64,000 bases of DNA. Source: Polaribacter sp. HaHaR_3_91. Its GTDB lineage: Bacteria > Bacteroidota > Bacteroidia > Flavobacteriales > Flavobacteriaceae. Below the pieces are notes generated by a model. It was not told where the DNA came from and ran no database searches. It saw only the letters and a program-made list of their open reading frames with translations. A program made the translations under genes and the position numbers. Within the stretch, counting starts at the first letter, position 1, and each line of letters starts with the position of its first letter. The DNA is taken from contig NZ_CP058986.1 in NCBI RefSeq assembly GCF_019278525.1, positions 4,144,347 to 4,208,346 on the forward strand, given 5' to 3'. Positions 1 through 8,866 of the stretch are shown piece after piece.

Positions 1-1854
1 AGTTAACTTTAATTCAATATCATAAGGCGTTCCACTTGAATTCAACTCTAAATTTACTTGCACAATCTTTCTTTGAGATTCTTCATCAAAAAGTGCTACA
101 ATTTTTTCTCGTGGAGGAATTCCTTTTTTAGGATCAAATCCAAAAATTTCATAATGATAATCAGACCAGACAATATTAACCTGCTCGTTATTATACTCCC
201 AATAACCAATTTTCGCCATTCTACTAACTTCATTCAAGGCATAATCCTTTTTCTCTAAAAGCTCTAGAGAAGATTGAATCTTTTCTTTTGAAAGTTTTTC
301 TTCAAATTGGGCTTTTTTAAAGGCTGTAATATCCTGCATAATACCTATTCTACCTACAACTTCATTTTGTTGATTGTAAATAGATTGAGCTACAGTGCGC
401 TCCCAAACAACTTCATTTTGTTTGTTGACAAACCTTAACTCTACATCACAAGAAACTCCTTTTACAGCAACATCTTTTAGAGCCTGTAGTATTTTTTCTT
501 GTGATTCGTCATCGTATAGAGAGAGCAGTTCTTTTTTAGAAGGAATTCCATTTACGGGATCCATTCCATAAATAGTATACATATAATCAGACCAAGTAAA
601 AGTATCTGTTTTAATATCATATTCCCAATATCCTATTTTAGCAACTTTACTCGCTCCCTCTAAAGAGTGTTCCTTTTTTTCTAATTCTTCTAAAGAATCT
701 TGAAGTTTCTTCTTTGATAACACTCTCTGCGTAATATCTCTAGCAGAGGTAACAAAGTAACTAATTTCACCTCCTTCATAAACAGCAGATGACAAAAACT
801 CTAACCAAACAAAATGACCTTCTTTATGATGAACTCTAACAGGAACAGCTTCAGAAATAACACCTTTACTAATCAACTTGTTTGATACTACTTCGTTTAA
901 AAACTTAAGATCTTCTTTATGAACAATACTAAAAACTTTTTTACCTACTAAATCTAATTGTTCATAGCCTAATATATTTTTTATAGAGGGGCTAATATAT
1001 TTAAAAGCACCATCTGGTTCTTGTAAAAAGATTAAATCATTTGAGTGATCAGTTAGTATACGATACATCTCTGTAGTTTCTTCAATTACTTTTTCTGCAG
1101 ATTCAAATTTCTGCTTGTAAGTTAGAGGTTCAAAGACGTCTTTTATTTTAAAAACACCTGTTAACTGCTTGTTTAAATCAAAAAACCTTAAATAAAGATA
1201 AAGAAGTGCACTATAAAAGACTGTAAAAATTCCTTTAGATATAAGTCCTGATATGATAATTGACTTTAAATTATCTATTCCCCAAAAATTAAGGGTTACA
1301 AAGAATAATGTATCAAAACTTACAACAATTAACATGGTAATACAAATGCGTAAGAATAAACATTCTACTCTTTTAGATATATATTCGAATAAAAGTATAA
1401 TTAAAAAAGCATCTAAAAACAATACCACTGTACCAATAAATAATTCTCTTAAACTTATATCGAAAAGGTTTACAGATGCATTAAAAGTTCCTTGTATTGA
1501 TGTATTGTTAAAATTTAAGTTTAATGCTTGTACAAGAATTGTCATTACTATATTTACTATAAACAGCGCATAAATTAGTTTTTTTGTTTCACTAGCATCT
1601 TCTTTTATATATACCATAAGTATTACAAAGAGAGATGCCGTAAAATAAACAACAGAGCCTGGAGAAACAAAGAAATTATCTGTAATTGAAACAGAAACCG
1701 TATTATATAAAAATAATTGTACAAATTGAAATAATCCCAGGCATGCAAACATGACTCCAATACCCAACTGCTTTCTAAGGTGAAATAAAAAAAGAATTAC
1801 CAAAGCAACTAAAGTGCCCTGCATAAACAAATGGGCTATTTGACTATAATTCAT
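1..1854 (-). CDS. Multi-PAS membrane sensor protein, C-terminus cut by window edge
   Basis: The frame is open from an ATG at 1854 to base 1 (618 codons) and continues off the window. The first ~245 residues form about seven hydrophobic segments, with short linkers such as HLRKQLG and YIKEDASETKK, so this is a membrane-embedded sensor region. Three PAS repeats follow at roughly residues 255-365, 385-505 and 515 to the edge. PAS2 and PAS3 are close copies, each with the pattern IGYWEY...WSDYxYxIxGxDPxxGIP. The repeats are separated by short heptad-like linkers (SKKKLQDSLEELEKK). This architecture normally ends in a histidine kinase or a diguanylate cyclase, but no such domain lies within the window, so the output is unknown. 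It is transcribed away from glmS, whose terminator lies 180 bp upstream. Sensor-protein identity is firm; 'histidine kinase' is an inference. Confidence 0.85.
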   Translation of the reverse strand, partial: MNYSQIAHLFMQGTLVALVILFLFHLRKQLGIGVMFACLGLFQFVQLFLYNTVSVSITDNFFVSPGSVVYFTASLFVILMVYIKEDASETKKLIYALFIVNIVMTILVQALNLNFNNTSIQGTFNASVNLFDISLRELFIGTVVLFLDAFLIILLFEYISKRVECLFLRICITMLIVVSFDTLFFVTLNFWGIDNLKSIIISGLISKGIFTVFYSALLYLYLRFFDLNKQLTGVFKIKDVFEPLTYKQKFESAEKVIEETTEMYRILTDHSNDLIFLQEPDGAFKYISPSIKNILGYEQLDLVGKKVFSIVHKEDLKFLNEVVSNKLISKGVISEAVPVRVHHKEGHFVWLEFLSSAVYEGGEISYFVTSARDITQRVLSKKKLQDSLEELEKKEHSLEGASKVAKIGYWEYDIKTDTFTWSDYMYTIYGMDPVNGIPSKKELLSLYDDESQEKILQALKDVAVKGVSCDVELRFVNKQNEVVWERTVAQSIYNQQNEVVGRIGIMQDITAFKKAQFEEKLSKEKIQSSLELLEKKDYALNEVSRMAKIGYWEYNNEQVNIVWSDYHYEIFGFDPKKGIPPREKIVALFDEESQRKIVQVNLELNSSGTPYDIELKLT

Positions 1855-2032
1855 AGTTATAGGGATAATTATATAGACATAATAAAATGAAAATCTTTTC
1901 TATTTTATATACTACATTAAATATTTTAAGGACTAAGGTAAGTATATTTTTTTTTTACATATCAATATACAATGTTGATATTTAACTAATCACAAAATTT
2001 AAGTGTAATATATTGATCTTATAAAATGAAAA

Positions 2033-2053
2033 AACCCAGCTATAAGCTGGGTT
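2033..2053 (-). terminator. Rho-independent terminator after glmS
   Basis: Perfect 9-bp arms AACCCAGCT/AGCTGGGTT with a 3-nt loop. Read on the minus strand the hairpin is followed by a T-run, and it lies 25 bp past the glmS stop. Confidence 0.85.
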
Positions 2054-2077
2054 TAATTTTATAAAATATAAGAGAAA

Positions 2078-3934
2078 TTACTCTACCGTAACCGATTTTG
2101 CTAAATTTCTTGGTTGATCTACATTCTTACCTAACATCACTGCAACGTGATAAGATAATAATTGAAAAGGAATTGTAGTTAATAACGGTGTTAATGCTTC
2201 TTCTGTTTCAGGAATTTCTATAACATGATCTGCTATATCTCTAACCTGTGTATCTCCTTCTGTTACAATTGCAATAATTTTACCAGACCTCGATTTAATT
2301 TCTTGAATATTACTCACTACTTTTTCGTAATGACCTTTATTGGTTGCAATAACAAAAATTGGCATGTTCTCATCAATTAAAGCAATTGGACCATGTTTCA
2401 TTTCTGCTGCAGGATATCCTTCTGCATGTATATAAGAAATTTCTTTTAATTTTAAAGCGCCTTCTAATGCTACCGGAAAGTTAAAACCTCTACCTAAATA
2501 CAAACAGTTTTTTGCATCTTTATAAACATCAGCTATTTCTTTTACCTTTTCATCAATCTTTAAAAGAGCCTCTATTTTAGCCGGAATTAATTCCATTTTC
2601 TGCAAATACATTCTAAAAGCAGAGTCTGACATTGTTCCTTTTGCCTTTGCTAACTTTAAAGAAATTAATGTAAGTACCGTAATTTGAGTTGTAAATGCTT
2701 TTGTTGAAGCTACTCCAATTTCTGGACCAGCATGCGTATAAGCTCCTGCGTGTGTTTCTCTTGCAATAGAAGAACCTACTACATTACAAATACCAAATAC
2801 AAAAGCTCCTTTAGATTTTGCTAATTTAATAGCTGCTAAGGTATCTGCAGTTTCTCCAGATTGAGAAATTGCAATAACCACATCATTTGGTGTAATTATA
2901 GGGTTTCTGTATCTAAACTCTGATGCGTATTCAACCTCAACAGGTATACGCGCCATATCTTCTATTAAATACTCACCAACTAAACCAGCATGCCAAGAAG
3001 TACCACACGCAATAATTATAATTCTATCAGCATTTAAAAACTTATTTAAATTGTCATCTATTCCAGACATTTTAATAAGTCCTTCATTAGGTAACATTCT
3101 ACCTCTATAAGTATCTATGATAGCTTTAGGTTGCTCATGAATTTCTTTTAACATGAAATGCTCATAACCACCTTTTTCAATTTGATCTAAGCTCAGTTTT
3201 AATTTCTGAATATTAGTATCAACCATAGAGTCGTCTTTAATCTTACGAACTTTAATGTCTTTACCAATTTTAACAACTGCTAATTCTTCATCCTCTAAAT
3301 AAATAGCATCCTTAGTATATTCTATAAAAGGAGATGCATCAGAAGCAACAAAAAATTCACTATTATTTTTTCCTACCCCAATTGCAATAGGACTTCCTAA
3401 ACGAGCAATAACTAACTCATTTGGTTTTGTTTTATCAAAAACAGCAATTGCATAAGCACCTACAACACTTGTTAGTGCTAATTGAACTGCTTGCCCCAAT
3501 TTACAACCTTCTTTCTTTTTTACTTCTTCTATAAGATTTACTAAAACTTCTGTATCTGTGTCACTCTTAAAAACATAACCTCTAGAAATTAGTTCTTTTT
3601 TTAAAGTGTCATAATTTTCAATAATACCGTTATGTACAATAACTAATTCACCAGACTGAGAAACATGTGGATGAGAATTTACATCATTTGGCACCCCATG
3701 AGTAGCCCAACGTGTATGGCCAATTCCTATATTTCCTTTTTTTCTTTTTTCGTCATTATCAGTTATAGCTTCTAAATCAGAAACTTTTCCTTTGGTTTTA
3801 GAAAGATGTATCTCTTTTCCATCATACATCATTATCCCAGAACTATCATACCCTCTGTACTCTAATCTTTTAAGTCCATTTACAACTATCGGGTAAGCAT
3901 CCCTAAAGCCAATATAGCCAGTAATTCCACACAT
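2078..3934 (-). CDS. glmS: Glutamine--fructose-6-phosphate aminotransferase (isomerizing)
   Basis: GlmS makes glucosamine-6-phosphate from fructose-6-phosphate and glutamine, the first step to UDP-GlcNAc for peptidoglycan and LPS. The 618-residue protein starts MCGITGYIG, giving the N-terminal nucleophile Cys2 of the class II glutamine amidotransferase domain (about residues 1-220; GHTRWATHG is also visible). Two SIS isomerase domains follow (about 290-430 and 460-600; SQSGETADT, STKAFTTQ). The C-terminal LAKSVTVE matches the family end. Length is normal. It is the last gene of a minus-strand run (GlgA-like, DUF4270, glmS), 25 bp after DUF4270, and is followed by a clear terminator. No glmS ribozyme was seen upstream, as expected outside Firmicutes. 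Confidence 0.97.
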   Translation of the reverse strand: MCGITGYIGFRDAYPIVVNGLKRLEYRGYDSSGIMMYDGKEIHLSKTKGKVSDLEAITDNDEKRKKGNIGIGHTRWATHGVPNDVNSHPHVSQSGELVIVHNGIIENYDTLKKELISRGYVFKSDTDTEVLVNLIEEVKKKEGCKLGQAVQLALTSVVGAYAIAVFDKTKPNELVIARLGSPIAIGVGKNNSEFFVASDASPFIEYTKDAIYLEDEELAVVKIGKDIKVRKIKDDSMVDTNIQKLKLSLDQIEKGGYEHFMLKEIHEQPKAIIDTYRGRMLPNEGLIKMSGIDDNLNKFLNADRIIIIACGTSWHAGLVGEYLIEDMARIPVEVEYASEFRYRNPIITPNDVVIAISQSGETADTLAAIKLAKSKGAFVFGICNVVGSSIARETHAGAYTHAGPEIGVASTKAFTTQITVLTLISLKLAKAKGTMSDSAFRMYLQKMELIPAKIEALLKIDEKVKEIADVYKDAKNCLYLGRGFNFPVALEGALKLKEISYIHAEGYPAAEMKHGPIALIDENMPIFVIATNKGHYEKVVSNIQEIKSRSGKIIAIVTEGDTQVRDIADHVIEIPETEEALTPLLTTIPFQLLSYHVAVMLGKNVDQPRNLAKSVTVE

Positions 3935-3959
3935 AAAATTTTCTTTTAGTTAGTTTTTT

Positions 3960-5528
3960 TTAATCCTTTTTCTCTGAATATGAAATCTTTAACTCTACCT
4001 TTTTATCTTCATTTATAGCTTCATGATTATAAAGAGTTACTGCCTTCGGATTCCAATTATAATTCTTAAATATAGTATCTGTAACTGTTAGTAAGTCTGT
4101 AGCGTTAATTACTTTAAGCCTTAGTGTTGGAGAATAATTTGTTTCACCACTTAATAAGTCTGAAATATAATCTGTAATTCTAAAAGTGTACTTCTCTTTC
4201 TTTCCATTAGAGTCTCTTTGTAACAAACCTCCAAAAACAGCGGCTCCCTCAGAATAAACATCTTTTATTTGACTGTAAACAGGCGGTACATTTTCATCAC
4301 TCTTGTACAAAAATAACTGATAAGGAACAGCTGTTGTATCTATAGATTGATTAATATAAAAGGTTAAAGAAGCATCATTTATCAACAGATTTCTAGCTCT
4401 TAATTCTTCTATTTTATCAGCAACTCCATTACCATCTGTATCTGCTCCAAAAAGGTTTATTTTAGCTTCACTTCCTGCAGCTCCTTGTAATACAATTTTA
4501 TCTGAAGGATATACTTTATCATCCATCTTATAAGTACTTGCTCTTACACCAGATAGTAAAAAACTATCATTTTTGTAAATTGTATCTATAATAACTCCTC
4601 CAGCAACAACTGTGTTTGTATAATAAACTTCTAGTGATGGCTTAACCGTAGCATTAAAATTAAAAGAAACTAAAGATCCTTCGTCTCCTGTAGCTTCTAG
4701 AATAAGTCCTCTAAAATAGTCATTAAACGCAGCCTGAGAATCAAAATCTGATGATTCATATTTATCTAGGAATAATTCTTTAATTTTATCTTCTTTTAAA
4801 GGGATCGCTGCAAAAGGTACTGGTATTGTAGCAGATGTAGAATTAAAATATTTTATAGTATCTTGCTTAGCTACTGTTTCATCACTTAACCATCTTTTAA
4901 CTACAATTGAGTCTGTTAAGTTCGGTAAAAATTTAAAATCTGAAGTAGCATTCAACTCAGTTACTTTTTTATCAAACACATCATTAGATTGATAACTATT
5001 CAATTTTGAAGGCTCTGTAGGATTTAATATACTTAAATAAGTACTGGTTTCATAAACATTTAAATTAAACGCTTTAGTTTGATCCCCTATAATTGAATCT
5101 AACTCATACGCTGTACCATCATTATTAAAAGTTACTTGATATGGTAATTTTACAAATGCAGTATCTATTGTAGTAACCACAATAGTATCAGAACCGTAAA
5201 TATTGGCATCATCTATTACTTGTAAACCTGTACTTAAAGCTAGTTGAGAAACTATAGAAGCTTCTATTTTTTCGTAATCACCATTTGCACCAGTATGAAC
5301 ACCTAGTAGATATAAACCTGGCTCTGCAGAAATATTATCAGAAGTAACACTTGTAATAGGGCTATTTTCTATAACAATTCCTTTAACAGTTAAGGTATCT
5401 GTATCAAACTTTGTATTACTAATAATACTAGACTTAATATCTGTAAAATCTTTTTCACAAGAAATAACAGCTGTAAATACGAATACTAAAGCTACAATAA
5501 ATGTGCTCTTCTCAAAAAATCTCCTCAC
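3960..5528 (-). CDS. DUF4270 family lipoprotein
   Basis: A 522-residue secreted protein with a lipoprotein signal: a hydrophobic stretch at residues 9-23 followed by the lipobox cysteine at residue 24 (AVISC-EKD), so it is lipidated and exported. The body is rich in beta strands (many Thr/Ser/Asn, and repeated 'DTIVVKR'-type segments). Length and features fit the Bacteroidota-specific DUF4270 family, whose function is not known. Its place between a GlgA-like gene and glmS is, to my knowledge, a conserved Flavobacteriaceae arrangement. It starts 12 bp after the upstream gene, so cotranscription is likely. A role in envelope or carbohydrate handling is only suggested by these neighbours. Confidence 0.85.
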   Translation of the reverse strand: MRRFFEKSTFIVALVFVFTAVISCEKDFTDIKSSIISNTKFDTDTLTVKGIVIENSPITSVTSDNISAEPGLYLLGVHTGANGDYEKIEASIVSQLALSTGLQVIDDANIYGSDTIVVTTIDTAFVKLPYQVTFNNDGTAYELDSIIGDQTKAFNLNVYETSTYLSILNPTEPSKLNSYQSNDVFDKKVTELNATSDFKFLPNLTDSIVVKRWLSDETVAKQDTIKYFNSTSATIPVPFAAIPLKEDKIKELFLDKYESSDFDSQAAFNDYFRGLILEATGDEGSLVSFNFNATVKPSLEVYYTNTVVAGGVIIDTIYKNDSFLLSGVRASTYKMDDKVYPSDKIVLQGAAGSEAKINLFGADTDGNGVADKIEELRARNLLINDASLTFYINQSIDTTAVPYQLFLYKSDENVPPVYSQIKDVYSEGAAVFGGLLQRDSNGKKEKYTFRITDYISDLLSGETNYSPTLRLKVINATDLLTVTDTIFKNYNWNPKAVTLYNHEAINEDKKVELKISYSEKKD

Positions 5529-5540
5529 TTTATAAAATAA

Positions 5541-6350
5541 TTAATTAGCTGAAATTAAATCAGCATAAAAATTTAAATAACTTTCCTTTAAATCTTCAGA
5601 TTGATATTCTAAAACTGGAATATCTTTACCTTCTATAAAAGAAGTCAATTCTTCTGAAATATCTTCACTACCATGTATAATTGCGTCAGAATTTTCTATC
5701 GCACTTTTTAATATGTTTGTAAAGTTTGGTGTTTTAATTGTAGCAATTTTCTCGTCACAAATATTATCAAATTTCACTTTATCAGCTAAAGATTCATCTA
5801 ACGTTCCCTCAAAAGGGTTGTTATATAAAGACGTTATAATTTTACTTTCGGTAAACAAAGGTTCTTCTTTATAAAACTCTTTTAAATAAAGAGGTAAAAG
5901 AGAAGCCATCCATCCATGAACATGGATAATATCTGGTGCCCAGTTTAATTTTTTCACAGTTTCTATAACTCCTTTTGCAAAGAAAATAGCGCGCTCATCA
6001 TTATCCTCAAACAAATCATCATCTTCATCTGTAAAAACGGCTTTTCGTTTAAAATATTCTTCATTATCTATAAAATATACTTGCATTCTTTCTTTAGGAA
6101 TAGAAGCAACTTTTATAATTAATGGCATATCCATATCATTAACTACTAGATTCATACCAGATAAACGAATTACTTCGTGTAGCTGATGTCTTCGCTCGTT
6201 AATTACGCCATATCTTGGCATGAAAATTCTTGTTTGTACTCCTTTAGAATGTGCGTTTTTTGCAACATTAAAGGCTGTAGATGATAACTCTGTTTCGGGT
6301 AAGTATGGAACTACTTCAGATGAAACAAATAATATTCTCTTGTCCTTCAT
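5541..6350 (-). CDS. Short GlgA-like protein (GT5 N-terminal domain only)
   Basis: A 269-residue protein that opens like glycogen/starch synthase: KRILFVSSEVVPY, then GVQTRIFMPRYGVINERRHQ and PDIIHVHGWMASLLPLYLK. These match the N-terminal ADP-glucose-type GT5 half. Full GlgA proteins have ~480 residues with a second Rossmann domain that holds much of the sugar-nucleotide site. That half is absent here, and the frame ends cleanly at AAYADLISAN-like residues without a frameshift. The short form is usually annotated 'glycogen/starch synthase' in Flavobacteriaceae, but catalytic activity is doubtful. It leads the run to DUF4270 and glmS and diverges from panC. A TATTTTTG box at 6377-6384 (minus) serves as a likely promoter. 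Confidence 0.75.
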   Translation of the reverse strand: MKDKRILFVSSEVVPYLPETELSSTAFNVAKNAHSKGVQTRIFMPRYGVINERRHQLHEVIRLSGMNLVVNDMDMPLIIKVASIPKERMQVYFIDNEEYFKRKAVFTDEDDDLFEDNDERAIFFAKGVIETVKKLNWAPDIIHVHGWMASLLPLYLKEFYKEEPLFTESKIITSLYNNPFEGTLDESLADKVKFDNICDEKIATIKTPNFTNILKSAIENSDAIIHGSEDISEELTSFIEGKDIPVLEYQSEDLKESYLNFYADLISAN

Positions 6351-6376
6351 TAAATCAAACTCTTTTATAAGAAGCG

Positions 6377-6424
6377 CAAAAATACAAATTTTTATGCTAA
6401 TATCGTGTTAAATTGGTAAGTTTG
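6377..6424. promoter_or_regulatory. Divergent promoter pair between glgA-like gene and panC
   Basis: A Bacteroidetes -7 box TATTTTTG lies on the minus strand at 6377-6384, 27 bp before the GlgA-like ATG. A second box, TAAGTTTG, lies on the plus strand at 6417-6424, 23 bp before the panC ATG. Confidence 0.6.
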
Positions 6425-6447
6425 CAGACTCTACTTAATTTTTGAAG

Positions 6448-7293
6448 ATGAAAATTTTTAACACTAAACAAGAAATAAATACATATTTAACCTCTAAAAA
6501 AGAGGGTAATAAAACCATAGGTTTTGTGCCAACAATGGGCGCATTACACGAAGGTCATTTATCTTTAATTAAAAAAGCAATCGAAAAAAACGATCTAGTT
6601 GTAGTAAGTATTTTTGTAAATCCAACCCAGTTTGATAACCAAGAAGACTTAATTAAATACCCAAAAACCATAGAAAACGATACTAAATTACTAGAAAGTG
6701 TTTCTTGTGATGTATTATTTTTGCCTTCTGTAGAAGAAATCTATGCAGAAAACATAGCCTCAGAAAAATTTGATTTTGACGGACTAGAACACCAAATGGA
6801 AGGCAAGTTTAGAACAGGGCATTTTGATGGTGTTGGTACCATCGTAAAAACCCTTTTCGAAATTGTAACACCTAATAGAGCTTATTTTGGTCAAAAGGAT
6901 TTTCAGCAGTTACAGATTATCAAAAAAATGGTTAGAAAAAACAGACTTCCTGTAAAAATAAAAGGATGCCCCATTTTTAGAGAAGCAGATGGTTTGGCAA
7001 TGAGTTCTAGAAACGCTAGATTATCTAAAGAACATAGAGAGGCAGCACCTTTTATATACAAAACTCTTAAAAAAGTTAAAAATAAATTTGGCATAGAAAA
7101 TGCTGTAACCGTAACTGAGTGGGTAGAAAATCAATTTAAAGAACACCCTTTATTAGAATTAGAGTATTTTACAATTGCTGATGAAAAATCATTAGAAACC
7201 ATAAAAAACAAAGAATCTAACAATAAAAACCGTGCTTTTATTGCAGTTTATGCAGGAGAAATACGATTGATAGACAACATTCGATTAAAATAG
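6448..7293 (+). CDS. panC: Pantoate--beta-alanine ligase
   Basis: PanC condenses pantoate with beta-alanine using ATP to give pantothenate (coenzyme A pathway). From the ATG at 6448 the protein has 281 residues; an in-frame TTG six bases upstream is a less likely start. Family motifs are clear: GFVPTMGALHEGHLSL (nucleotidyltransferase HxGH), VVSIFVNPTQF, FDGVGTIV, RAYFGQKDFQQL and the KMSKS-like SSRNARLS. panD follows 31 bp downstream, so the two last enzymes of pantothenate synthesis sit together. A plus-strand TAAGTTTG box lies just upstream. Confidence 0.97.
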   Translation: MKIFNTKQEINTYLTSKKEGNKTIGFVPTMGALHEGHLSLIKKAIEKNDLVVVSIFVNPTQFDNQEDLIKYPKTIENDTKLLESVSCDVLFLPSVEEIYAENIASEKFDFDGLEHQMEGKFRTGHFDGVGTIVKTLFEIVTPNRAYFGQKDFQQLQIIKKMVRKNRLPVKIKGCPIFREADGLAMSSRNARLSKEHREAAPFIYKTLKKVKNKFGIENAVTVTEWVENQFKEHPLLELEYFTIADEKSLETIKNKESNNKNRAFIAVYAGEIRLIDNIRLK

Positions 7294-7324
7294 TAGTAAT
7301 CAAAAAAAATAGTATTTTTGCCCC

Positions 7325-7675
7325 ATGTTAGTACAAGTTGTAAAATCAAAAATCCACCGTGTAAAAGTTACAGGTGCAGATTTAAATTATATAGGAAGCA
7401 TTACCATTGATGAAGATTTAATGGATGCGGCCAACATTATTGAAGGCGAACGCGTTCAAATTGTAAACAATAATAATGGCGAGCGTTTAGAAACATACGC
7501 TATTCCTGGACCTCGTGGAAGTGGAGAAATCACCTTAAACGGAGCCGCAGCAAGAAAAGTTGCTGTTAATGACGTTTTAATTCTAATCGTTTACGGATTC
7601 ATGGATTTTGAAGAGGCAAAAAGCTTTAAGCCATCTTTAGTTTTCCCTAACGAAAAAGACAATACACTTACATAG
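7325..7675 (+). CDS. panD: Aspartate 1-decarboxylase
   Basis: PanD converts L-aspartate to beta-alanine, the substrate of the PanC product upstream. The 116-residue pro-enzyme has the self-cleavage site Gly24-Ser25 (NYIGSITID), where Ser25 becomes the pyruvoyl cofactor. Other family marks are [11 protein letters not shown], Tyr58-type [15 protein letters not shown] and the C-terminal [18 protein letters not shown] box at 7313-7320 ends only four bases before the ATG, so besides read-through from panC there may be an internal promoter giving an almost leaderless mRNA. Confidence 0.97.
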   Translation: MLVQVVKSKIHRVKVTGADLNYIGSITIDEDLMDAANIIEGERVQIVNNNNGERLETYAIPGPRGSGEITLNGAAARKVAVNDVLILIVYGFMDFEEAKSFKPSLVFPNEKDNTLT

Positions 7676-7677
7676 GT

Positions 7678-8622
7678 TTGAATATCAAAAAAATATTAAA
7701 AACTATACTACCTCTCGTTTTGGGAGGTTTTTTAGTATGGTACTCTCTCTCTAAAATCTCTTTAGATGTTCTAATAGGATATTTTAAAGACGCAAAATAT
7801 GGTTGGATTGTCCTTGGTCTATTTTTCGGAATTTTGAGTCACCTTTCTAGAGCTTATAGATGGAAATTCATGTTAGAACCTTTGGGTTTTAACCCCAAAT
7901 ACACAAATAGTGTTTTAGCTGTTTTAGTAGGTTATTTAGTAAACTTAGCCATACCAAGAGCTGGAGAAATTTCTAGAGCAACTGTAATGGCAAACTACGA
8001 GAAAATTCCTTTCGAAAAAGGATTTGGAACTATTGTAGCCGAACGTATTGCAGATTTAATCATGATGCTTTCTATCGTTGCAATAACACTTTTTGTTCAA
8101 TTCGATTTTATCTACGACCTCTTAACTAAAAACTTTAATCCTACAAAAATCATTATTGGCTTAACGGTTCTTATTCTTGGTTTTTACATTTTAACATCAT
8201 TTATAAAGAAAGCAAAATCTGGGTTTTTACTAAAAATTAAAACCTTTGTTGCTGGTTTGTTAGAAGGTGTTACTAGTATTTTTAAAATGAAAAATAAATG
8301 GGCATTTATTTTTCATACCGTATTTATTTGGGTAATGTACGTTGCCATGTTTTGGGCAACAATTCCTGCAATTGAAGGATTACACGTTCCGTTTGGCGGA
8401 ATATTAATAGGATTTATTGCCGGTGGTTTCTCCATTGCGGCAACAAATGGCGGAATTGGATTATACCCAATTGCTGTAGCTGGTGCCTTGGCGTTGTTTG
8501 ATGTACCTACAGAACCTGCAACCGCTTTTGGTTGGATTATGTGGACCGCACAAACAGCAATGATTATCATTTTTGGAGGTTTAGCATTTTTTGCATTACC
8601 AATTTACAATAAGAATAAATAA
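7678..8622 (+). CDS. UPF0104 / lysylphosphatidylglycerol synthase-like membrane protein
   Basis: A 314-residue integral membrane protein with about eight hydrophobic segments. It resembles the membrane half of MprF (flippase-like domain), marked by SHLSRAYRWKFMLEP, LVNLAIPRAGEISRA and the glycine-rich ATNGGIGLYPIAVAG near the C-terminus. The soluble aminoacyl-transferase half of MprF is absent, so lipid aminoacylation is not expected; a lipid-flipping or carrier role is an inference. The start is a TTG at 7678, two bases after the panD stop, which implies translational coupling with panCD. No ATG is available near the first membrane segment. Linkage to panCD is common in Flavobacteriaceae. 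Confidence 0.85.
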   Translation: MNIKKILKTILPLVLGGFLVWYSLSKISLDVLIGYFKDAKYGWIVLGLFFGILSHLSRAYRWKFMLEPLGFNPKYTNSVLAVLVGYLVNLAIPRAGEISRATVMANYEKIPFEKGFGTIVAERIADLIMMLSIVAITLFVQFDFIYDLLTKNFNPTKIIIGLTVLILGFYILTSFIKKAKSGFLLKIKTFVAGLLEGVTSIFKMKNKWAFIFHTVFIWVMYVAMFWATIPAIEGLHVPFGGILIGFIAGGFSIAATNGGIGLYPIAVAGALALFDVPTEPATAFGWIMWTAQTAMIIIFGGLAFFALPIYNKNK

Positions 8623-8629
8623 CTTTTAA

Positions 8630-8750
8630 GCATTCCTAAAAAGGTTACGCTTTCACTACTCGCTTTTTTCTTTTGCTAAAAAATCAGCAAAAGAAAAAAA
8701 ATCAAACAATGAGCCTGCCTTGAGCTTGTTAAAATATTCAATCGCTAACG
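8630..8750 (+). repeat. Boxed hairpin repeat, copy 1 of 5
   Basis: Contains the shared box CGCTTTCACTACTCGCTTTT (one base different here), a central hairpin CTTTTGCT/AGCAAAAG, a TCAAACAA box and the end box TTCAATCGCTAACG. Other copies lie at 10679, 14333 (inverted), 34109 and 52962 (inverted). It is the most diverged in the middle, with an inserted GAGCCTGCCTTGAGCTTG segment. Confidence 0.8.
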
Positions 8751-8764
8751 TAAAAAATTTAGAA

Positions 8765-8802
8765 AAAAGGGTCTTGTAAATAGCTATTTACAAGACCCTT
8801 TT
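8765..8802. terminator. Perfect 38-bp palindrome, probable terminator
   Basis: Nineteen-base arms (AAAAGGGTCTTGTAAATAG and its exact complement) meet with no spacer, flanked by A-rich and T-rich ends. As RNA this makes a strong hairpin with a short forced loop. It lies 143 bp past the UPF0104 gene and 62 bp before the next start, and would work on either strand. Confidence 0.7.
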
Positions 8803-8866
8803 CATTTAACTTTTGAATAACTTTTTATAATTGCCTATACTGTAAAAAAGGAATATGTTTGCCGTT

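Noticed and set aside
1253..1573. A plus-strand frame inside the sensor gene
   Set aside because: It is a shadow of the minus-strand membrane region; its composition follows the antisense of hydrophobic codons.
8855..8866. The ATG at 8855 as the start of the DUF108 gene
   Set aside because: It lies inside the -7 box TATGTTTG; the ATG at 8867 begins directly before the Rossmann strand.
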